A stretch of 45,996 bases of DNA. It comes from Bacteroidales bacterium UBA1182 (GTDB lineage: Bacteria; Bacteroidota; Bacteroidia; Bacteroidales; Bacteroidaceae). Location of the stretch: the NCBI GenBank assembly GCA_002310015.1, contig DBYQ01000066.1, positions 9,120-55,115 on the forward strand, written 5' to 3'. The notes below the pieces were generated by a model. It did no database searches, was not told where the DNA came from, and was given only the letters and a program-made list of their open reading frames with translations. The translations under genes and the position numbers were made by a program. Positions 8,076 through 16,607 of this stretch are shown here, piece by piece (the first letter of the stretch is position 1; the number at the start of each line of letters is the position of its first letter).

Positions 8076-9299
8076 ATGAAAATCAGAACATTAGTCCTGC
8101 AGGCCCTGATAGCAAGCCTGCTCCCCCTGAGCGTAAGCGCCCAGAAGAAAGCCACAATTGACTGGTACGGTTTCGTAGCCGCACAATCATTCATGGATTC
8201 CCGCCGAAATATGGCAGGCGCCGAGGGCTTCCTCTCTCTGTATCCCGCACCCCAAGACAAAAACTCATCCGGCACCGATGAAAATGATTATTCAAGCGAA
8301 TCATGGTATGGCACAATGGCCCGTTTCGGCGTCAACATCAAAGGTCCTGAAATTTTTGGTGCAGCCAGCCGTGCAAGAGCAGAAATAGAGTTCTCTGGTC
8401 ATTCACAGACAGAAAATCACGTTCTCTACCGTCACGCATTCATAGCATTGGATTGGGAGGATGAAACTCTCCTTTTGGGTCAGACCTGGCATCCCATGAA
8501 TGACCTGTTCCCTTCAACCGTAAGCATTGCTCTGGGCTCTCCCTTCAACGCACTGAACCGAAGCCCTCAGTTCCGTGGCGAGAAATATTTCGGTAAAGAG
8601 AACCAGCACAAGTTGATAATTGCAACCATTTTCCAGGCAATGAACACATCTGTAGGTCCCGATGCCACGAACCCCGGAAAAACAATCAAATCAAACAGTT
8701 TCCAGCGCAATTCAGGTATGCCTATGATCTATGCCGGTGCCGATTTCACTTTCGGTGCCCTCAAAATAGGTGCAGGTGCTGAATACCAGCGCATAGTGCC
8801 TTTCATTGACAGCAATGACAACAATAAGAAATACTATCTGAACGGTTTTTCAGGTATGCTCCAGGCACAGTACAATCAGGAAAAACTGTCAGTAAAAGCC
8901 AAAGCACTGGTAGGCCAGAATATGTCACATTTAGGCATCTGCTCCGGATACGGTCTGGCTGCCGGTACTGACAGGGAATATGTTCCTCTCACTGCCGCCA
9001 CCTCATGGGCTCAGGTCCAGTACGGTGATGCTCTCAAGTGGGGAGTATTCGGCGGTTACATGAAGAATCTGGGTGCAAGCAAGGATATTGTAGCAGTCTA
9101 TTTAAACTGTGCCGATGACATTGACCAGATGTGGAGAATCGCCCCCAGCGTATCATACACCGTAGGCAACATGAACCTTGCCTGTGAGTATGAACTGACC
9201 ACAGTTGCATACGGCAAACTAAAGGACAACGGTACCGTTACCGATACACACGATGTCATGAACCACCGCGTGCTCCTGTCTGTAATGTACAGCTTTTGA
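8076..9299 (+). CDS. Outer-membrane porin-like beta-barrel protein
   Basis: 407 residues with a signal peptide ending LPLSVSAQ. The mature protein opens with ATIDWYGFVAAQSFMDSR and continues as alternating amphipathic strands with glycine- and aromatic-rich turns (ARFGVNIKGPEIFGAASRARAEIEFSG, LALDWEDE-like girdles, LLLGQTWHPMNDLFP). It ends MNHRVLLSVMYSF; the C-terminal Phe is the usual signal for BamA-dependent insertion. This pattern resembles DcaP/OprP-like porins in Bacteroidetes. It may let mono- or oligosaccharides or organic acids through the outer membrane; the substrate cannot be read from sequence. It lies 49 bp after GH95 and is closed by a hairpin at 9391-9421, so GH95 and the porin may form a two-gene unit. 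Confidence 0.75.
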   Translation: MKIRTLVLQALIASLLPLSVSAQKKATIDWYGFVAAQSFMDSRRNMAGAEGFLSLYPAPQDKNSSGTDENDYSSESWYGTMARFGVNIKGPEIFGAASRARAEIEFSGHSQTENHVLYRHAFIALDWEDETLLLGQTWHPMNDLFPSTVSIALGSPFNALNRSPQFRGEKYFGKENQHKLIIATIFQAMNTSVGPDATNPGKTIKSNSFQRNSGMPMIYAGADFTFGALKIGAGAEYQRIVPFIDSNDNNKKYYLNGFSGMLQAQYNQEKLSVKAKALVGQNMSHLGICSGYGLAAGTDREYVPLTAATSWAQVQYGDALKWGVFGGYMKNLGASKDIVAVYLNCADDIDQMWRIAPSVSYTVGNMNLACEYELTTVAYGKLKDNGTVTDTHDVMNHRVLLSVMYSF

Positions 9300-9390
9300 C
9301 AATTGAGAATTTTTGGAGCAATGAGAGCCATCAAGCTTGCTTGTTTGGCCGAATCGCGACAAAAATCATGGCACGAAGTGACATAATTGA

Positions 9391-9427
9391 GAATTGATAC
9401 GCAGAACTTGCGTGTCAATTCCTTTTG
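9391..9427 (+). terminator. Hairpin terminator after the porin gene
   Basis: GAATTGATACGCA (9391-9403) pairs with TGCGTGTCAATTC (9409-9421) with one G-U pair, leaving a 5-nt loop, followed by CTTTTG. The T-run is short, so termination may be partial. It separates the porin from the xylB promoter. Confidence 0.55.
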
Positions 9428-9456
9428 TGTATTATGTACTTTTTCAGTATATTTGC
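9424..9456 (+). promoter_or_regulatory. Promoter of xylB
   Basis: TTTG at 9424-9427 and TATATTTGC at 9448-9456, with 20 bp between, give a full Bacteroidetes promoter. The expected transcript start is near 9463, leaving a leader of about 35 nt before the xylB ATG. xylB and GH8 can thus be expressed apart from GH95 and the porin. Confidence 0.7.
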
Positions 9457-9496
9457 TGCCTAAAAGTGAACTAGAACCAATTAATAATATTACGGA

Positions 9497-10975
9497 ATGT
9501 ATCTATTAGGTTATGACATAGGCAGCTCTTCAGTGAAGTGCAGTCTTGTAGATGCCCAGAACGGCAGTTGCGTGGCAACAGCGTTTGCCCCCAAGAGTGA
9601 AGCACCCATTAAAGCAGTCAACCCGGGATGGGCTGAGCAGAATCCTGAAGACTGGTGGTCTTACCTGAAAGAAGCCACCGCCGATGTCCTTTCACAAAGC
9701 AACGCCGATGTAAGTGACATCAAAGCCATAGGTATCTCTTACCAGATGCACGGACTGGTGTGCGTTGACAAGCATCAGAAAGTGCTGCGCCCCGCCATCA
9801 TCTGGTGTGACTCCCGCGCAGTAGGCATAGGTGAGACCGCATTCCAGGATCTGGGCCGCTCACAGTGTCTGACCCACCTGCTCAACACCCCCGGTAACTT
9901 CACAGCCTCCAAGCTGGCCTGGGTAAAGCAGAACGAGCCCAAGATTTTTGACAAGATTGACAAGATAATGCTCCCCGGTGATTACATCGCAATGCGTCTT
10001 ACCGGTGAGATTGCCACCACCATATCAGGCCTTTCAGAGGGTATGTTCTGGGATTTCCAGACAGGCGATGTAGCCGGATTCCTGCTTGACTACTATGGAA
10101 TACCGCGCTCATTCATACCCAAGATAGTACCCACATTCGCCGAGCAGGGCAGGCTTACATCAGCCGCAGCCAAGGAGCTTTGCCTGGCTGAAGGCACACC
10201 CGTAACCTACCGTGCCGGTGACCAGCCCAACAACGCACTGTCACTCAACGTATTCGAGCCCGGTGAGATAGCATCCACCGCAGGCACATCAGGTGTAGTG
10301 TATGGTGTAAACGGCGAGATAAGCTATGACCCCAAGTCAAGAGTAAACACCTTTGCCCACGTAAACCACAAGACCGGATTCAACCGCTTAGGTATTCTGC
10401 TCTGCATCAACGGCACAGGTATCCTCAACGCCTGGATGAAACGCAACATCGTTCCTGAGGGCATTGGCTATGCTGAGATGAATGACCTGGCTGCCCAGGC
10501 CCCCATAGGTTCAGGCGGCGTATCAGTACTGCCGTTCGGCAACGGCGCAGAGCGTGTACTTGAGAACAAGGAGCGCGGCTGCAGCTTCAACGGAGTGAAC
10601 TTCAACATCAACAACCGTTCACACCTGATCCGTGCCGCCCAAGAGGGTATAGTATTCTCATTCAAATACGGAATAGAGATAATGGAGGATATGGGTATGC
10701 CAGTGAACAAGATTCATGCCGGTAACGCCAACATGTTCCTGAGCCCCATCTTCCGTGACACCTTGGCCGGTGTAACCGGTGCCACCATTGAGCTCTACAA
10801 CACTGACGGCTCAATAGGTGCAGCCAAGGGTGCAGGCATGGGAGCCCATATCTACAATGATCACAACGAGGCATTCGCTTCACTGCAGAAGATACGCGTC
10901 ATAGAGCCCAAGGCTTCCGATATGCCTGCATACGACGAGGCCTACCAGCGCTGGAAATCATACGTACAACAATAA
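9497..10975 (+). CDS. xylB: Xylulokinase
   Basis: ATP-dependent phosphorylation of D-xylulose to xylulose 5-phosphate in the cytoplasm, feeding the pentose phosphate pathway. 492 residues, FGGY kinase fold. The N-terminal phosphate-binding loop is DIGSSSVK (7-14); SYQMHG at 81-86 is the sugar-binding segment of xylulokinases; the FGGY signature region is MLPGDYIAMRLTGE (158-171). AGDQPNNALS (240-250) carries Asp242, equivalent to the catalytic base. TAGTSGVVYG (261-270) is the second ATP-site motif. It is expressed from its own promoter and followed after 18 bp by the GH8 gene, a pairing that links release of xylose from oligosaccharides to xylose metabolism. The isomerase xylA is not in the window. 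Other FGGY kinases (ribulo-, fuculo-) are less likely, given the motifs and xylan context. Confidence 0.93.
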   Translation: MYLLGYDIGSSSVKCSLVDAQNGSCVATAFAPKSEAPIKAVNPGWAEQNPEDWWSYLKEATADVLSQSNADVSDIKAIGISYQMHGLVCVDKHQKVLRPAIIWCDSRAVGIGETAFQDLGRSQCLTHLLNTPGNFTASKLAWVKQNEPKIFDKIDKIMLPGDYIAMRLTGEIATTISGLSEGMFWDFQTGDVAGFLLDYYGIPRSFIPKIVPTFAEQGRLTSAAAKELCLAEGTPVTYRAGDQPNNALSLNVFEPGEIASTAGTSGVVYGVNGEISYDPKSRVNTFAHVNHKTGFNRLGILLCINGTGILNAWMKRNIVPEGIGYAEMNDLAAQAPIGSGGVSVLPFGNGAERVLENKERGCSFNGVNFNINNRSHLIRAAQEGIVFSFKYGIEIMEDMGMPVNKIHAGNANMFLSPIFRDTLAGVTGATIELYNTDGSIGAAKGAGMGAHIYNDHNEAFASLQKIRVIEPKASDMPAYDEAYQRWKSYVQQ

Positions 10976-10993
10976 GCCAATTAATTAACTAAA

Positions 10994-12286
10994 ATGAGAA
11001 AGAACAAGACAAAAGCCATATTCATGGCAGCTCTCTGCGCATTTTTGGCCCTTGCCGCATGCGCATCATCAGCAAAAGCAAAGAAACTGGAACCGGCCAA
11101 GAAAGGCTACATAGAGACAGGCAAGTACCGCAACTATCTCAAGGAAGTGGGCTTCAGCCAGGCTGAGATTGACGCCAAGATCAATGAGATCTATTCAATC
11201 ATATTTGAGGGTCCCGATGCTGCCTATAAGGACGTTGACGTTGAGGTTGACGGCAAAATCGTAAAGATGGGTTACATATCAGACGTAAAGAACAATGACG
11301 TCCGTACTGAGGGTCAGTCATACGCCATGATGGTAGCCGTACAGATGGATAAACCTGAAATATTCAATAAGGTATGGCGCTGGTCAAAGCACTTTATGCG
11401 TCACAATGAGGAGGGTCCCTCACACGGTCTGTTTGCATGGTCATGCCGCACCGACGGCCGCCGTACATCACAGGGTTCAGCCAGTGACGGTGAGCTCTAC
11501 TACGTGACAGACCTGCTGCTGGCTTCACGCCGCTGGGGCAGCTATGAGGAGTTTGACTACCTCAAGGAGGCTCAGGAGCTGCTTAATGACCTCTTCTCAA
11601 AGGACGGCACAGGTGGTGTGACCAACATCATCAACATGGACAAGAAACTCATCAACTTCTGCCCCGATACACGTTCAAACGAGTGGACCGATCCTTCATA
11701 CCACCTGCCCGCATTCTATGAGATCTGGGCCGAGACAGCCAAGGACGGTCGTGAGGCCATCTACCGTGAGCTTGCAGACAGCGCACGTGCATACCTGCAC
11801 CGCGCCACTGACCCTGTTACCGGTATCAACCCTGACCAGAGCCAGTTTGACGGTACTCCCAACCGCGGCAGTGAGTTCCACTATGACTCTTGGCGCGTAC
11901 CTATGAATATAGCAATGGACTTCACGTGGTATCACAAGGATGCAGAGTGGCAGACAGAGTATGCCAAGAAGTTCCAGAACGCCATCCTGGGCCGCTACGG
12001 AATCACCGAGTTCCCTGACCAGTTTGCTCTTAACGGTGACGCTCCCCGCTTCCTCATGGGCGGCGGACGCTGGAGAGGCAACCTGCGCCACTCAATAGGT
12101 TTTGTAGGAACCATGGCCACCACAGCACTCATGTGCAGCAGTGATTACAATGAGGAGCTGATACGCCACATGTTCTCACTCAAGCATGAGCCCTATGAGG
12201 ACGGTTACTATGACATCTACTATGACGGACTGATCTACCTGTTCTCACTGCTCCATCTGAGCGGAAACTATCGCATGAACTGGTAA
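10994..12286 (+). CDS. GH8 reducing-end xylose-releasing exo-oligoxylanase-like lipoprotein
   Basis: Inverting (alpha/alpha)6-barrel glycosidase that probably cuts xylose from the reducing end of xylo-oligosaccharides (Rex type, EC 3.2.1.156). Lipoprotein signal with Cys23 in LAAC; the residues after it (ASSAKAKK) are basic rather than acidic, which fits a periplasmic location. The family N-terminus KGYIETGKYRNYLKEVGFSQAEID is characteristic of Rex enzymes. The proton donor is Glu106 (EGQSYAMM), Asp165 (SASDGELYY) is the conserved subsite residue, and Asp298 (FHYDSWRVPMN) the likely base. Length 430, normal for the family plus signal. It is the second gene of the xylB unit (18-bp gap) and ends before a strong terminator. 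Endo-acting GH8 (chitosanase, cellulase, xylanase) is less likely because of the Rex-like N-terminus, but activity has to be tested. Confidence 0.88.
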   Translation: MRKNKTKAIFMAALCAFLALAACASSAKAKKLEPAKKGYIETGKYRNYLKEVGFSQAEIDAKINEIYSIIFEGPDAAYKDVDVEVDGKIVKMGYISDVKNNDVRTEGQSYAMMVAVQMDKPEIFNKVWRWSKHFMRHNEEGPSHGLFAWSCRTDGRRTSQGSASDGELYYVTDLLLASRRWGSYEEFDYLKEAQELLNDLFSKDGTGGVTNIINMDKKLINFCPDTRSNEWTDPSYHLPAFYEIWAETAKDGREAIYRELADSARAYLHRATDPVTGINPDQSQFDGTPNRGSEFHYDSWRVPMNIAMDFTWYHKDAEWQTEYAKKFQNAILGRYGITEFPDQFALNGDAPRFLMGGGRWRGNLRHSIGFVGTMATTALMCSSDYNEELIRHMFSLKHEPYEDGYYDIYYDGLIYLFSLLHLSGNYRMNW

Positions 12287-12310
12287 AAGCCCCAGAATAT
12301 ACCAACCTTA

Positions 12311-12352
12311 TGCGTCCGGACCGTTACAAACATGGCCCGGACGCATTTTTTA
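12311..12352 (+). terminator. Rho-independent terminator after GH8
   Basis: TGCGTCCGG (12311-12319) pairs perfectly with CCGGACGCA (12337-12345), followed by a run of T. It ends the xylB-GH8 transcript. The remaining 150 bp before the FAS1 gene hold a degenerate -7 box (TATCTTTAC, 12396-12404) and a long leader with no other recognisable site. Confidence 0.85.
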
Positions 12353-12502
12353 ATAAAAAAAGGTATAATAATATCATCATATCTGAAATTCTTATTATCT
12401 TTACGCGCTATAACTGCGCAATCCGTGCGGACAGTCCTTTGGCCAAATGGGTGGAAGATATAGCCAATAACCTGATAACTAAATAATTAATTAACCAACA
12501 AT

Positions 12503-14701
12503 ATGAAAATCAACAAAAGATCAATCAGAAAGTCAGCGATTGCCGCAGTCGCAACAGTTCTGTTAGGCATTGCATCTTCATGTACAGACCTTTGGAGTGA
12601 GCAGCATCCCGGCACATTCTACATCAGTGACGGTAAAACCGTTGCCAATTTCCTTGAGGAGTATGTAGATGAAGACGGACAGCAAGTCTTCTCAGATTTT
12701 ATCTACATTCTCAAAAAAATGAATCTTTGGGAAGACCTCAAGACTTATGGAGACCGTACAGTTTTCGCTCCTGACAACAAGGCCATCAGTGAATATCTTC
12801 AAGAAAGACAGAATGCAGAAAAAGATGCAACAAACAAGGCTCTTTTCAATAGCATTACAACTGTGCCGGACTCAATCCTGGATACAATAGCCAGAACTCA
12901 TCTATGCCGTAGTTCCATTTACATCAAAGACTTAAACGCAGCAGCAGAAGGAACGCTTCCTTCTTCAAATATGCTGGACCGTTATCTCACATTCTCAATT
13001 GATTATGATTCCGCTAATGATCATATAGCATATTATATTAACCAGCTCTCACAGATAATGGGTGGAGGTGATGACTCAACGGTAAACGGTGTGGTACAGA
13101 GAATTAACCATGTTATCAGTCAGAGTAACCAGTATATCCCCGGATATCTTAAATACCAGAACGCAAAAGCTGATAAAGGCCACGAGGCAAATATTTTTTA
13201 TGAAGCATTGATTGTTACTGGATTGGGTTTGGATAATGGAGAACTTGGTAAATTCATTGATGATGATTACCATAAATATCATAAGCCCCAATATGATTCC
13301 ACTTTTGCATGTCTGGAATATACTGGAAAGGTTGCTGTAGAGTACTCTACCGGTAATGAGGATGAAAGAGTAGTATGGCCGGAAGAACGTTACTTCAAAT
13401 ATACCCTGTTCGTGGTAACTGACACCATACTTGCCCATTACAGTGATAAATATACCTCACAGGCAGGCTTGAACGGTATCGATAGTTTACCCGATCTTAT
13501 AAAATATGCAGAAGAGGTTTATCCTGAAGGAAAAGGCAAGGATCCTAAAGACCCGGAAAGTTCAATTTATAAGCTCGTTTCATATCACATTCTGCCGTGT
13601 TTCCTGCCACGCAGTCTCATGAACTTTACAGACAACAGAATAGTAAAGGATTATAAGGATTATGCCGCACATTGTGATATGGAGGATTTCTATGAGACCC
13701 TGCATCCATATGCAATCATGAGAATCAGTACTCCATATGACTCAAAAGTAAATGGTGGAAACGGTAGCCAGATATATATTAACCGTAAAGGAACTTTGTC
13801 AGACAATAATCTCGCATATAAAGGAATCAGAATCTGGAGTGCCAATGAAACTAAAGAGATCAAAACAACTGATGCCTTAAACGGCGGTTACTATTATGTT
13901 GACAGTCTGCTGTTGTTTGATGATCACACCAAGAGTGCGCTTACAACCAGAATAAGGGTTATGGGTAATACCCTTTCTCCTGACTTCATAAACAGCGGAG
14001 CACGCGGTCATATGAATGTAAATAAGCAAGCTGTTGATTATAGAGTATATTCTTTCAAAGACGGTTTCTGCAAAAACTTCAAAGTAAACAATGACCAATC
14101 ATTATTGGTAGTAAGATATCAGATGGACGTGTGGGATATCTACATGCATGATGAAATGAACATACGTGGTTTGTTTGATTTCACACTGCGTCTCCCGCCT
14201 GTTCCCAAAGACGGTACATATGAGATCCGTATATTCGGTAATGCTCAGGCAACAGATGCTGCAAAGAAAACCCGTGGCATAGTACAATTCCTGATAAGTG
14301 AAGACGGAGAAAACTTTACTCCCCTTGATATTCCGGTAGATATGGCCAGGGCATCAGACCACCCGTTGATTGGATATGTCAAAGATGAGGACTTAAAGAA
14401 AGACAAGTCAGAAGAAGAAGGCGAGAAAGCAGTAATAGCTAATGACAAGGCTATGCGTAACCGCGGTTACATGAAAGCTCCCGGTAATTTTAAAGTATCA
14501 GCTACAGGTGGTACAAATCTTCGTGATAACAAGAATGTATTCCGTAAGATTCTTTGCACACAGCAATTCAGAGCCGGACAGGATTATTATCTGCGCTTCA
14601 AGCAGGTTAAGGATAGCCCTGAAAGTATTTGTCAGCTGAACTTCATTGAAATTGTTCCAAAGGAAGTATTCGCTGGTAATATACCTGAGGATATTTATTA
14701 A
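12503..14701 (+). CDS. Fasciclin (FAS1) domain lipoprotein, orphan copy
   Basis: 732-residue lipoprotein with signal ending GIASSC (Cys27). TDLWSE follows, an acidic patch like the Bacteroidetes surface-export signal, so surface exposure is likely. The first FAS1-like domain spans about 45-205 (DLKTYGDRTVFAPDNKAISEYL). A second, more diverged one spans about 225-480 (YTLFVVTDTILAHY, SYHILPCFLPRSLM, GGYYYVDSLLLFDD). The C-terminal 250 residues are beta-rich (RGLFDFTLRLPPVPKDGTYEIRIFGNAQ ... YYLRFKQ) and look like a galactose-binding-type sandwich. FAS1 domains usually mediate adhesion; here glycan binding at the cell surface is an inference. It is one of three such lipoproteins in the window, and the only one not followed by a SusC gene. 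It lies 216 bp after GH8 and ends at a palindromic terminator. Confidence 0.82.
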   Translation: MKINKRSIRKSAIAAVATVLLGIASSCTDLWSEQHPGTFYISDGKTVANFLEEYVDEDGQQVFSDFIYILKKMNLWEDLKTYGDRTVFAPDNKAISEYLQERQNAEKDATNKALFNSITTVPDSILDTIARTHLCRSSIYIKDLNAAAEGTLPSSNMLDRYLTFSIDYDSANDHIAYYINQLSQIMGGGDDSTVNGVVQRINHVISQSNQYIPGYLKYQNAKADKGHEANIFYEALIVTGLGLDNGELGKFIDDDYHKYHKPQYDSTFACLEYTGKVAVEYSTGNEDERVVWPEERYFKYTLFVVTDTILAHYSDKYTSQAGLNGIDSLPDLIKYAEEVYPEGKGKDPKDPESSIYKLVSYHILPCFLPRSLMNFTDNRIVKDYKDYAAHCDMEDFYETLHPYAIMRISTPYDSKVNGGNGSQIYINRKGTLSDNNLAYKGIRIWSANETKEIKTTDALNGGYYYVDSLLLFDDHTKSALTTRIRVMGNTLSPDFINSGARGHMNVNKQAVDYRVYSFKDGFCKNFKVNNDQSLLVVRYQMDVWDIYMHDEMNIRGLFDFTLRLPPVPKDGTYEIRIFGNAQATDAAKKTRGIVQFLISEDGENFTPLDIPVDMARASDHPLIGYVKDEDLKKDKSEEEGEKAVIANDKAMRNRGYMKAPGNFKVSATGGTNLRDNKNVFRKILCTQQFRAGQDYYLRFKQVKDSPESICQLNFIEIVPKEVFAGNIPEDIY

Positions 14702-14717
14702 TAAATGATAGCTCTAA

Positions 14718-14755
14718 GAATGAGGCCGACTAATTAGTCGGCCTCATTCCTTTTT
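14718..14755 (+). terminator. Palindromic terminator after the FAS1 gene
   Basis: Positions 14719-14748 form a perfect 30-bp palindrome (AATGAGGCCGACTAA and its complement), extended by one G-C pair and followed by TTTTT on the plus strand. It is a strong terminator between convergent genes. Confidence 0.9.
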
Positions 14756-14761
14756 CTATAT

Positions 14762-14804
14762 AACAATAAAAGCGCGACCTTATTAAGGCCACGCTTTATT
14801 GTTA
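14762..14804 (-). terminator. Terminator for the ECF sigma operon
   Basis: AACAATAAAAGCG and CGCTTTATTGTT (14762-14803) pair with an internal mismatch and AAGG/CCTT pairing near the loop. Read on the minus strand the stem is T-rich at its 3' end. It ends the 16553-14819 operon. Both convergent transcripts therefore have their own hairpin within 117 bp. Confidence 0.7.
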
Positions 14805-14818
14805 TCAGTAGATAAGAG

Positions 14819-15637
14819 TTATCTGGATCTGTTGGTATTATTGAATCCAGGACCAAACTGAGGAGCAAACTGAGGACCAACATTATTCTGTTGCTGACCT
14901 CTCTGAAAACCCATCTGAGGCACCTGTGGAATAAACCCCGGACCGAACTGAGGGCCGAACTGCCCACCTGACTGAGGGCCGAACTGCCCACCTGACTGGG
15001 GACCAAACTGCTGCCTGCGCTGCTGCCACAGGCTGTCACGTTCACGAAAACGGCGACGAGTCTCCTCCATACGGCGTATCATTGCCGTATCAGGCTCACC
15101 CCAGTTACGCCAGTAGTTCTCCCACCACTGTTGCTGCTGCTCATCAGCCTGCTGCATTTCACGCTGACGGAAACGCTGGAAATCATACATGTGAGGCTGC
15201 ATCATGAACTGAGGGTTCATCTGATTCCACTGCCCCATCATCTGAAACTGACGCTCCGAATTCATACGGGTCTGCTCTGAACGCTGACCCCAAACTTTCT
15301 GGCCAAGCTCCCATTGGGCTACACCCACTTTCTGACGGGTGGAGTCAGGCAGAGCCTTGTCAAGTTTCTGCATATAGCTGGAGTTTATCTCCTGCCAACG
15401 CTTCATGTAATCACGTGACTCAGGTTGTAGTTCACGATTCAACTTGGCAAGCTGCTCATTATACTCAATGTAAATCTTGGCAAACTTCTCATACTCCTTC
15501 TTGGTGAGATTGGCATTCTCCTTTATGAAACGCAGTGACGCATTAATCATCTGCTCATCCCTTTCCTGCGCCATCATAGAAGGCGAGGTAAGGAGCAAGC
15601 CTGCAAGAATCAACAATGCCGTCCAGCGCTTTTTCAT
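14819..15637 (-). CDS. Q/R-rich periplasmic protein, CpxP/Spy-like helical, third gene of the ECF operon
   Basis: About 272 residues from ATG 15637 (TTG at 15643 is also in frame). A signal peptide ends PSMMAQ. The N-terminal half is helical and charged: INASLRFIKENANLTKKEYEKFAKIYIEYNEQLAKLNRELQPESRDYMKRWQ. This recalls the LTxxQ-type helices of CpxP/Spy envelope chaperones and of periplasmic heavy-metal sensors, a similarity by eye only. The C-terminal half is low complexity, rich in Q, R, W, M and F, with direct repeats of QFGPQSGG. It follows the anti-sigma gene with 2 bp between stop and start. A periplasmic sensor or chaperone that works with the membrane anti-sigma factor is the simplest reading, but the function is not known. 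The low-complexity tail can vary in length by repeat slippage. Confidence 0.65.
   Translation of the reverse strand: MKKRWTALLILAGLLLTSPSMMAQERDEQMINASLRFIKENANLTKKEYEKFAKIYIEYNEQLAKLNRELQPESRDYMKRWQEINSSYMQKLDKALPDSTRQKVGVAQWELGQKVWGQRSEQTRMNSERQFQMMGQWNQMNPQFMMQPHMYDFQRFRQREMQQADEQQQQWWENYWRNWGEPDTAMIRRMEETRRRFRERDSLWQQRRQQFGPQSGGQFGPQSGGQFGPQFGPGFIPQVPQMGFQRGQQQNNVGPQFAPQFGPGFNNTNRSR
14948..15010. repeat. 24-bp tandem repeat in the Q-rich gene
   Basis: Two exact 24-bp copies (14948-14971 and 14972-14995) beginning CTGAGGGCCGAACTGCCC are followed by a diverged partial third copy to 15010. They encode the repeating QFGPQSGG units on the minus strand and keep the frame, since the unit is a multiple of three. 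Confidence 0.85.
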
Positions 15638-15639
15638 AA

Positions 15640-15966
15640 TCAATTACCGTAATAGTTGCTCATCATTGAATACAGGCTCAGTTCTTCAGCAGACATATCC
15701 TGTAGCACCTCATCCACACTTGCGCACTGTGAGATGTTATCATAATCAGGAATATCAAGACTGCTTCCAAACGGATGCAGGAACAGCAGAGCAACCGCTG
15801 CAGCACTGGCTACGCTTGCAAACAGAGCATAAATCTTACGCTCCTTGTTCTGCTTGCGCTGCTTACCAATCTGGGACACGACACGCTCTGTCATGTCATC
15901 AAGGAAATGCTCAGGCATCTTGAAAGGCATCTCCCTACTCAAACTTTCTAGATCAAACTCTTTCAT
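15640..15966 (-). CDS. Small membrane protein, probable anti-sigma factor
   Basis: 108 residues. The N-terminal 45 residues are soluble and charged (MKEFDLESLSREMPFKMPEHFLDDMTERVVSQIGKQRKQNKERK). One membrane span follows (IYALFASVASAAAVALLFL, about 46-65), then a short periplasmic tail (SLDIPDYDNISQCASVDEVLQDMSAEELSLYSMMSNYYGN). Position and layout fit a single-pass anti-sigma factor: a cytoplasmic domain to hold the ECF sigma factor and a small periplasmic part for signal input. No zinc-finger anti-sigma motif (HxxxCxxC) is present, so this is inferred from context. The start codon overlaps the sigma stop (ATGA, 15963-15966), so equal translation of both is expected. Confidence 0.7.
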   Translation of the reverse strand: MKEFDLESLSREMPFKMPEHFLDDMTERVVSQIGKQRKQNKERKIYALFASVASAAAVALLFLHPFGSSLDIPDYDNISQCASVDEVLQDMSAEELSLYSMMSNYYGN

Positions 15967-16553
15967 AACTGATGTTCTAATATATAATCCTTTATCTTTT
16001 GTACTGCGTAATGATAGTTGGTTTTAAGCGTATTGACGCTATCACCTACTATCTGGTGTATCTCCTCATAACTCTTGTCATCATAGTAACGCAAGTTAAA
16101 CACCATCTTTTGCTTGGCAGGCAGCAAGGCTATGGCCTCCTGTAGCAAAATCAGAGTCTCGTCAGCATTTGGGCTTGCCTCTTCACGCACGCTGTCCTTA
16201 AGTGAATCACCCAGATCATCAACTGACATCGTGAAGCCGGCCCTGCTCTTTAATAATTTGAGACTCTCATTGGTTGCTATCTTGTAGAGCCAAGATGAAA
16301 GCGGGTACTCGTTAGAGTATGTGCTACGGTACTTGTACACGTTTATCATCGTCTCCTGCAAGCAGTCCTCAGCATCATCATGTGCCACCACCATTCTGCG
16401 TATGTGCCAGTATAACTGTTCACCATACTTCTTCATAATGAGGCGCACAGCCTGTTCCACGTGATTGTCATCACACAGCATACGGGCAATGGATTCATCG
16501 CTCACTGAAAGGGATCCTTGACTCTGCATACTGTCACTCAAATCACGCTTCAT
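15963..16553 (-). CDS. ECF-type RNA polymerase sigma factor
   Basis: 196 residues with the two standard sigma-70 regions. Region 2 covers about 28-100: YGEQLYWHIRRMVVAHDDAEDCLQETMINVYKY and then the -10-binding PLSSWLYKIATNESLKLLKSR. Region 4 covers about 135-190: LPAKQKMVFNLRYYDDKSYEEIHQIVGDSVNTLKTNYHYAVQKI, a helix-turn-helix for -35 recognition. AAGG lies just ahead of the ATG at 16553. The gene leads a three-gene operon with the anti-sigma and Q-rich proteins. It lies only 54 bp after the GH43 gene that ends at 16608, on the same strand and with no clear terminator between, so read-through from the glycosidase genes is possible. It is not next to a SusC gene with an N-terminal signalling domain and no FecR is present, so it is probably an envelope-stress sigma factor rather than a PUL regulator. 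Confidence 0.92.
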   Translation of the reverse strand: MKRDLSDSMQSQGSLSVSDESIARMLCDDNHVEQAVRLIMKKYGEQLYWHIRRMVVAHDDAEDCLQETMINVYKYRSTYSNEYPLSSWLYKIATNESLKLLKSRAGFTMSVDDLGDSLKDSVREEASPNADETLILLQEAIALLPAKQKMVFNLRYYDDKSYEEIHQIVGDSVNTLKTNYHYAVQKIKDYILEHQL

Positions 16554-16607
16554 CCTTATTATATCAGATTGATGTGAAAGTTAAGTTATTATGATTTTTT
16601 AACTTTA

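Noticed and set aside
15963..16553. ECF sigma factor as regulator of the two SusC proteins
   Set aside because: Neither SusC has an STN domain, no FecR-type anti-sigma is present, and the sigma gene has its own anti-sigma partner in the operon.
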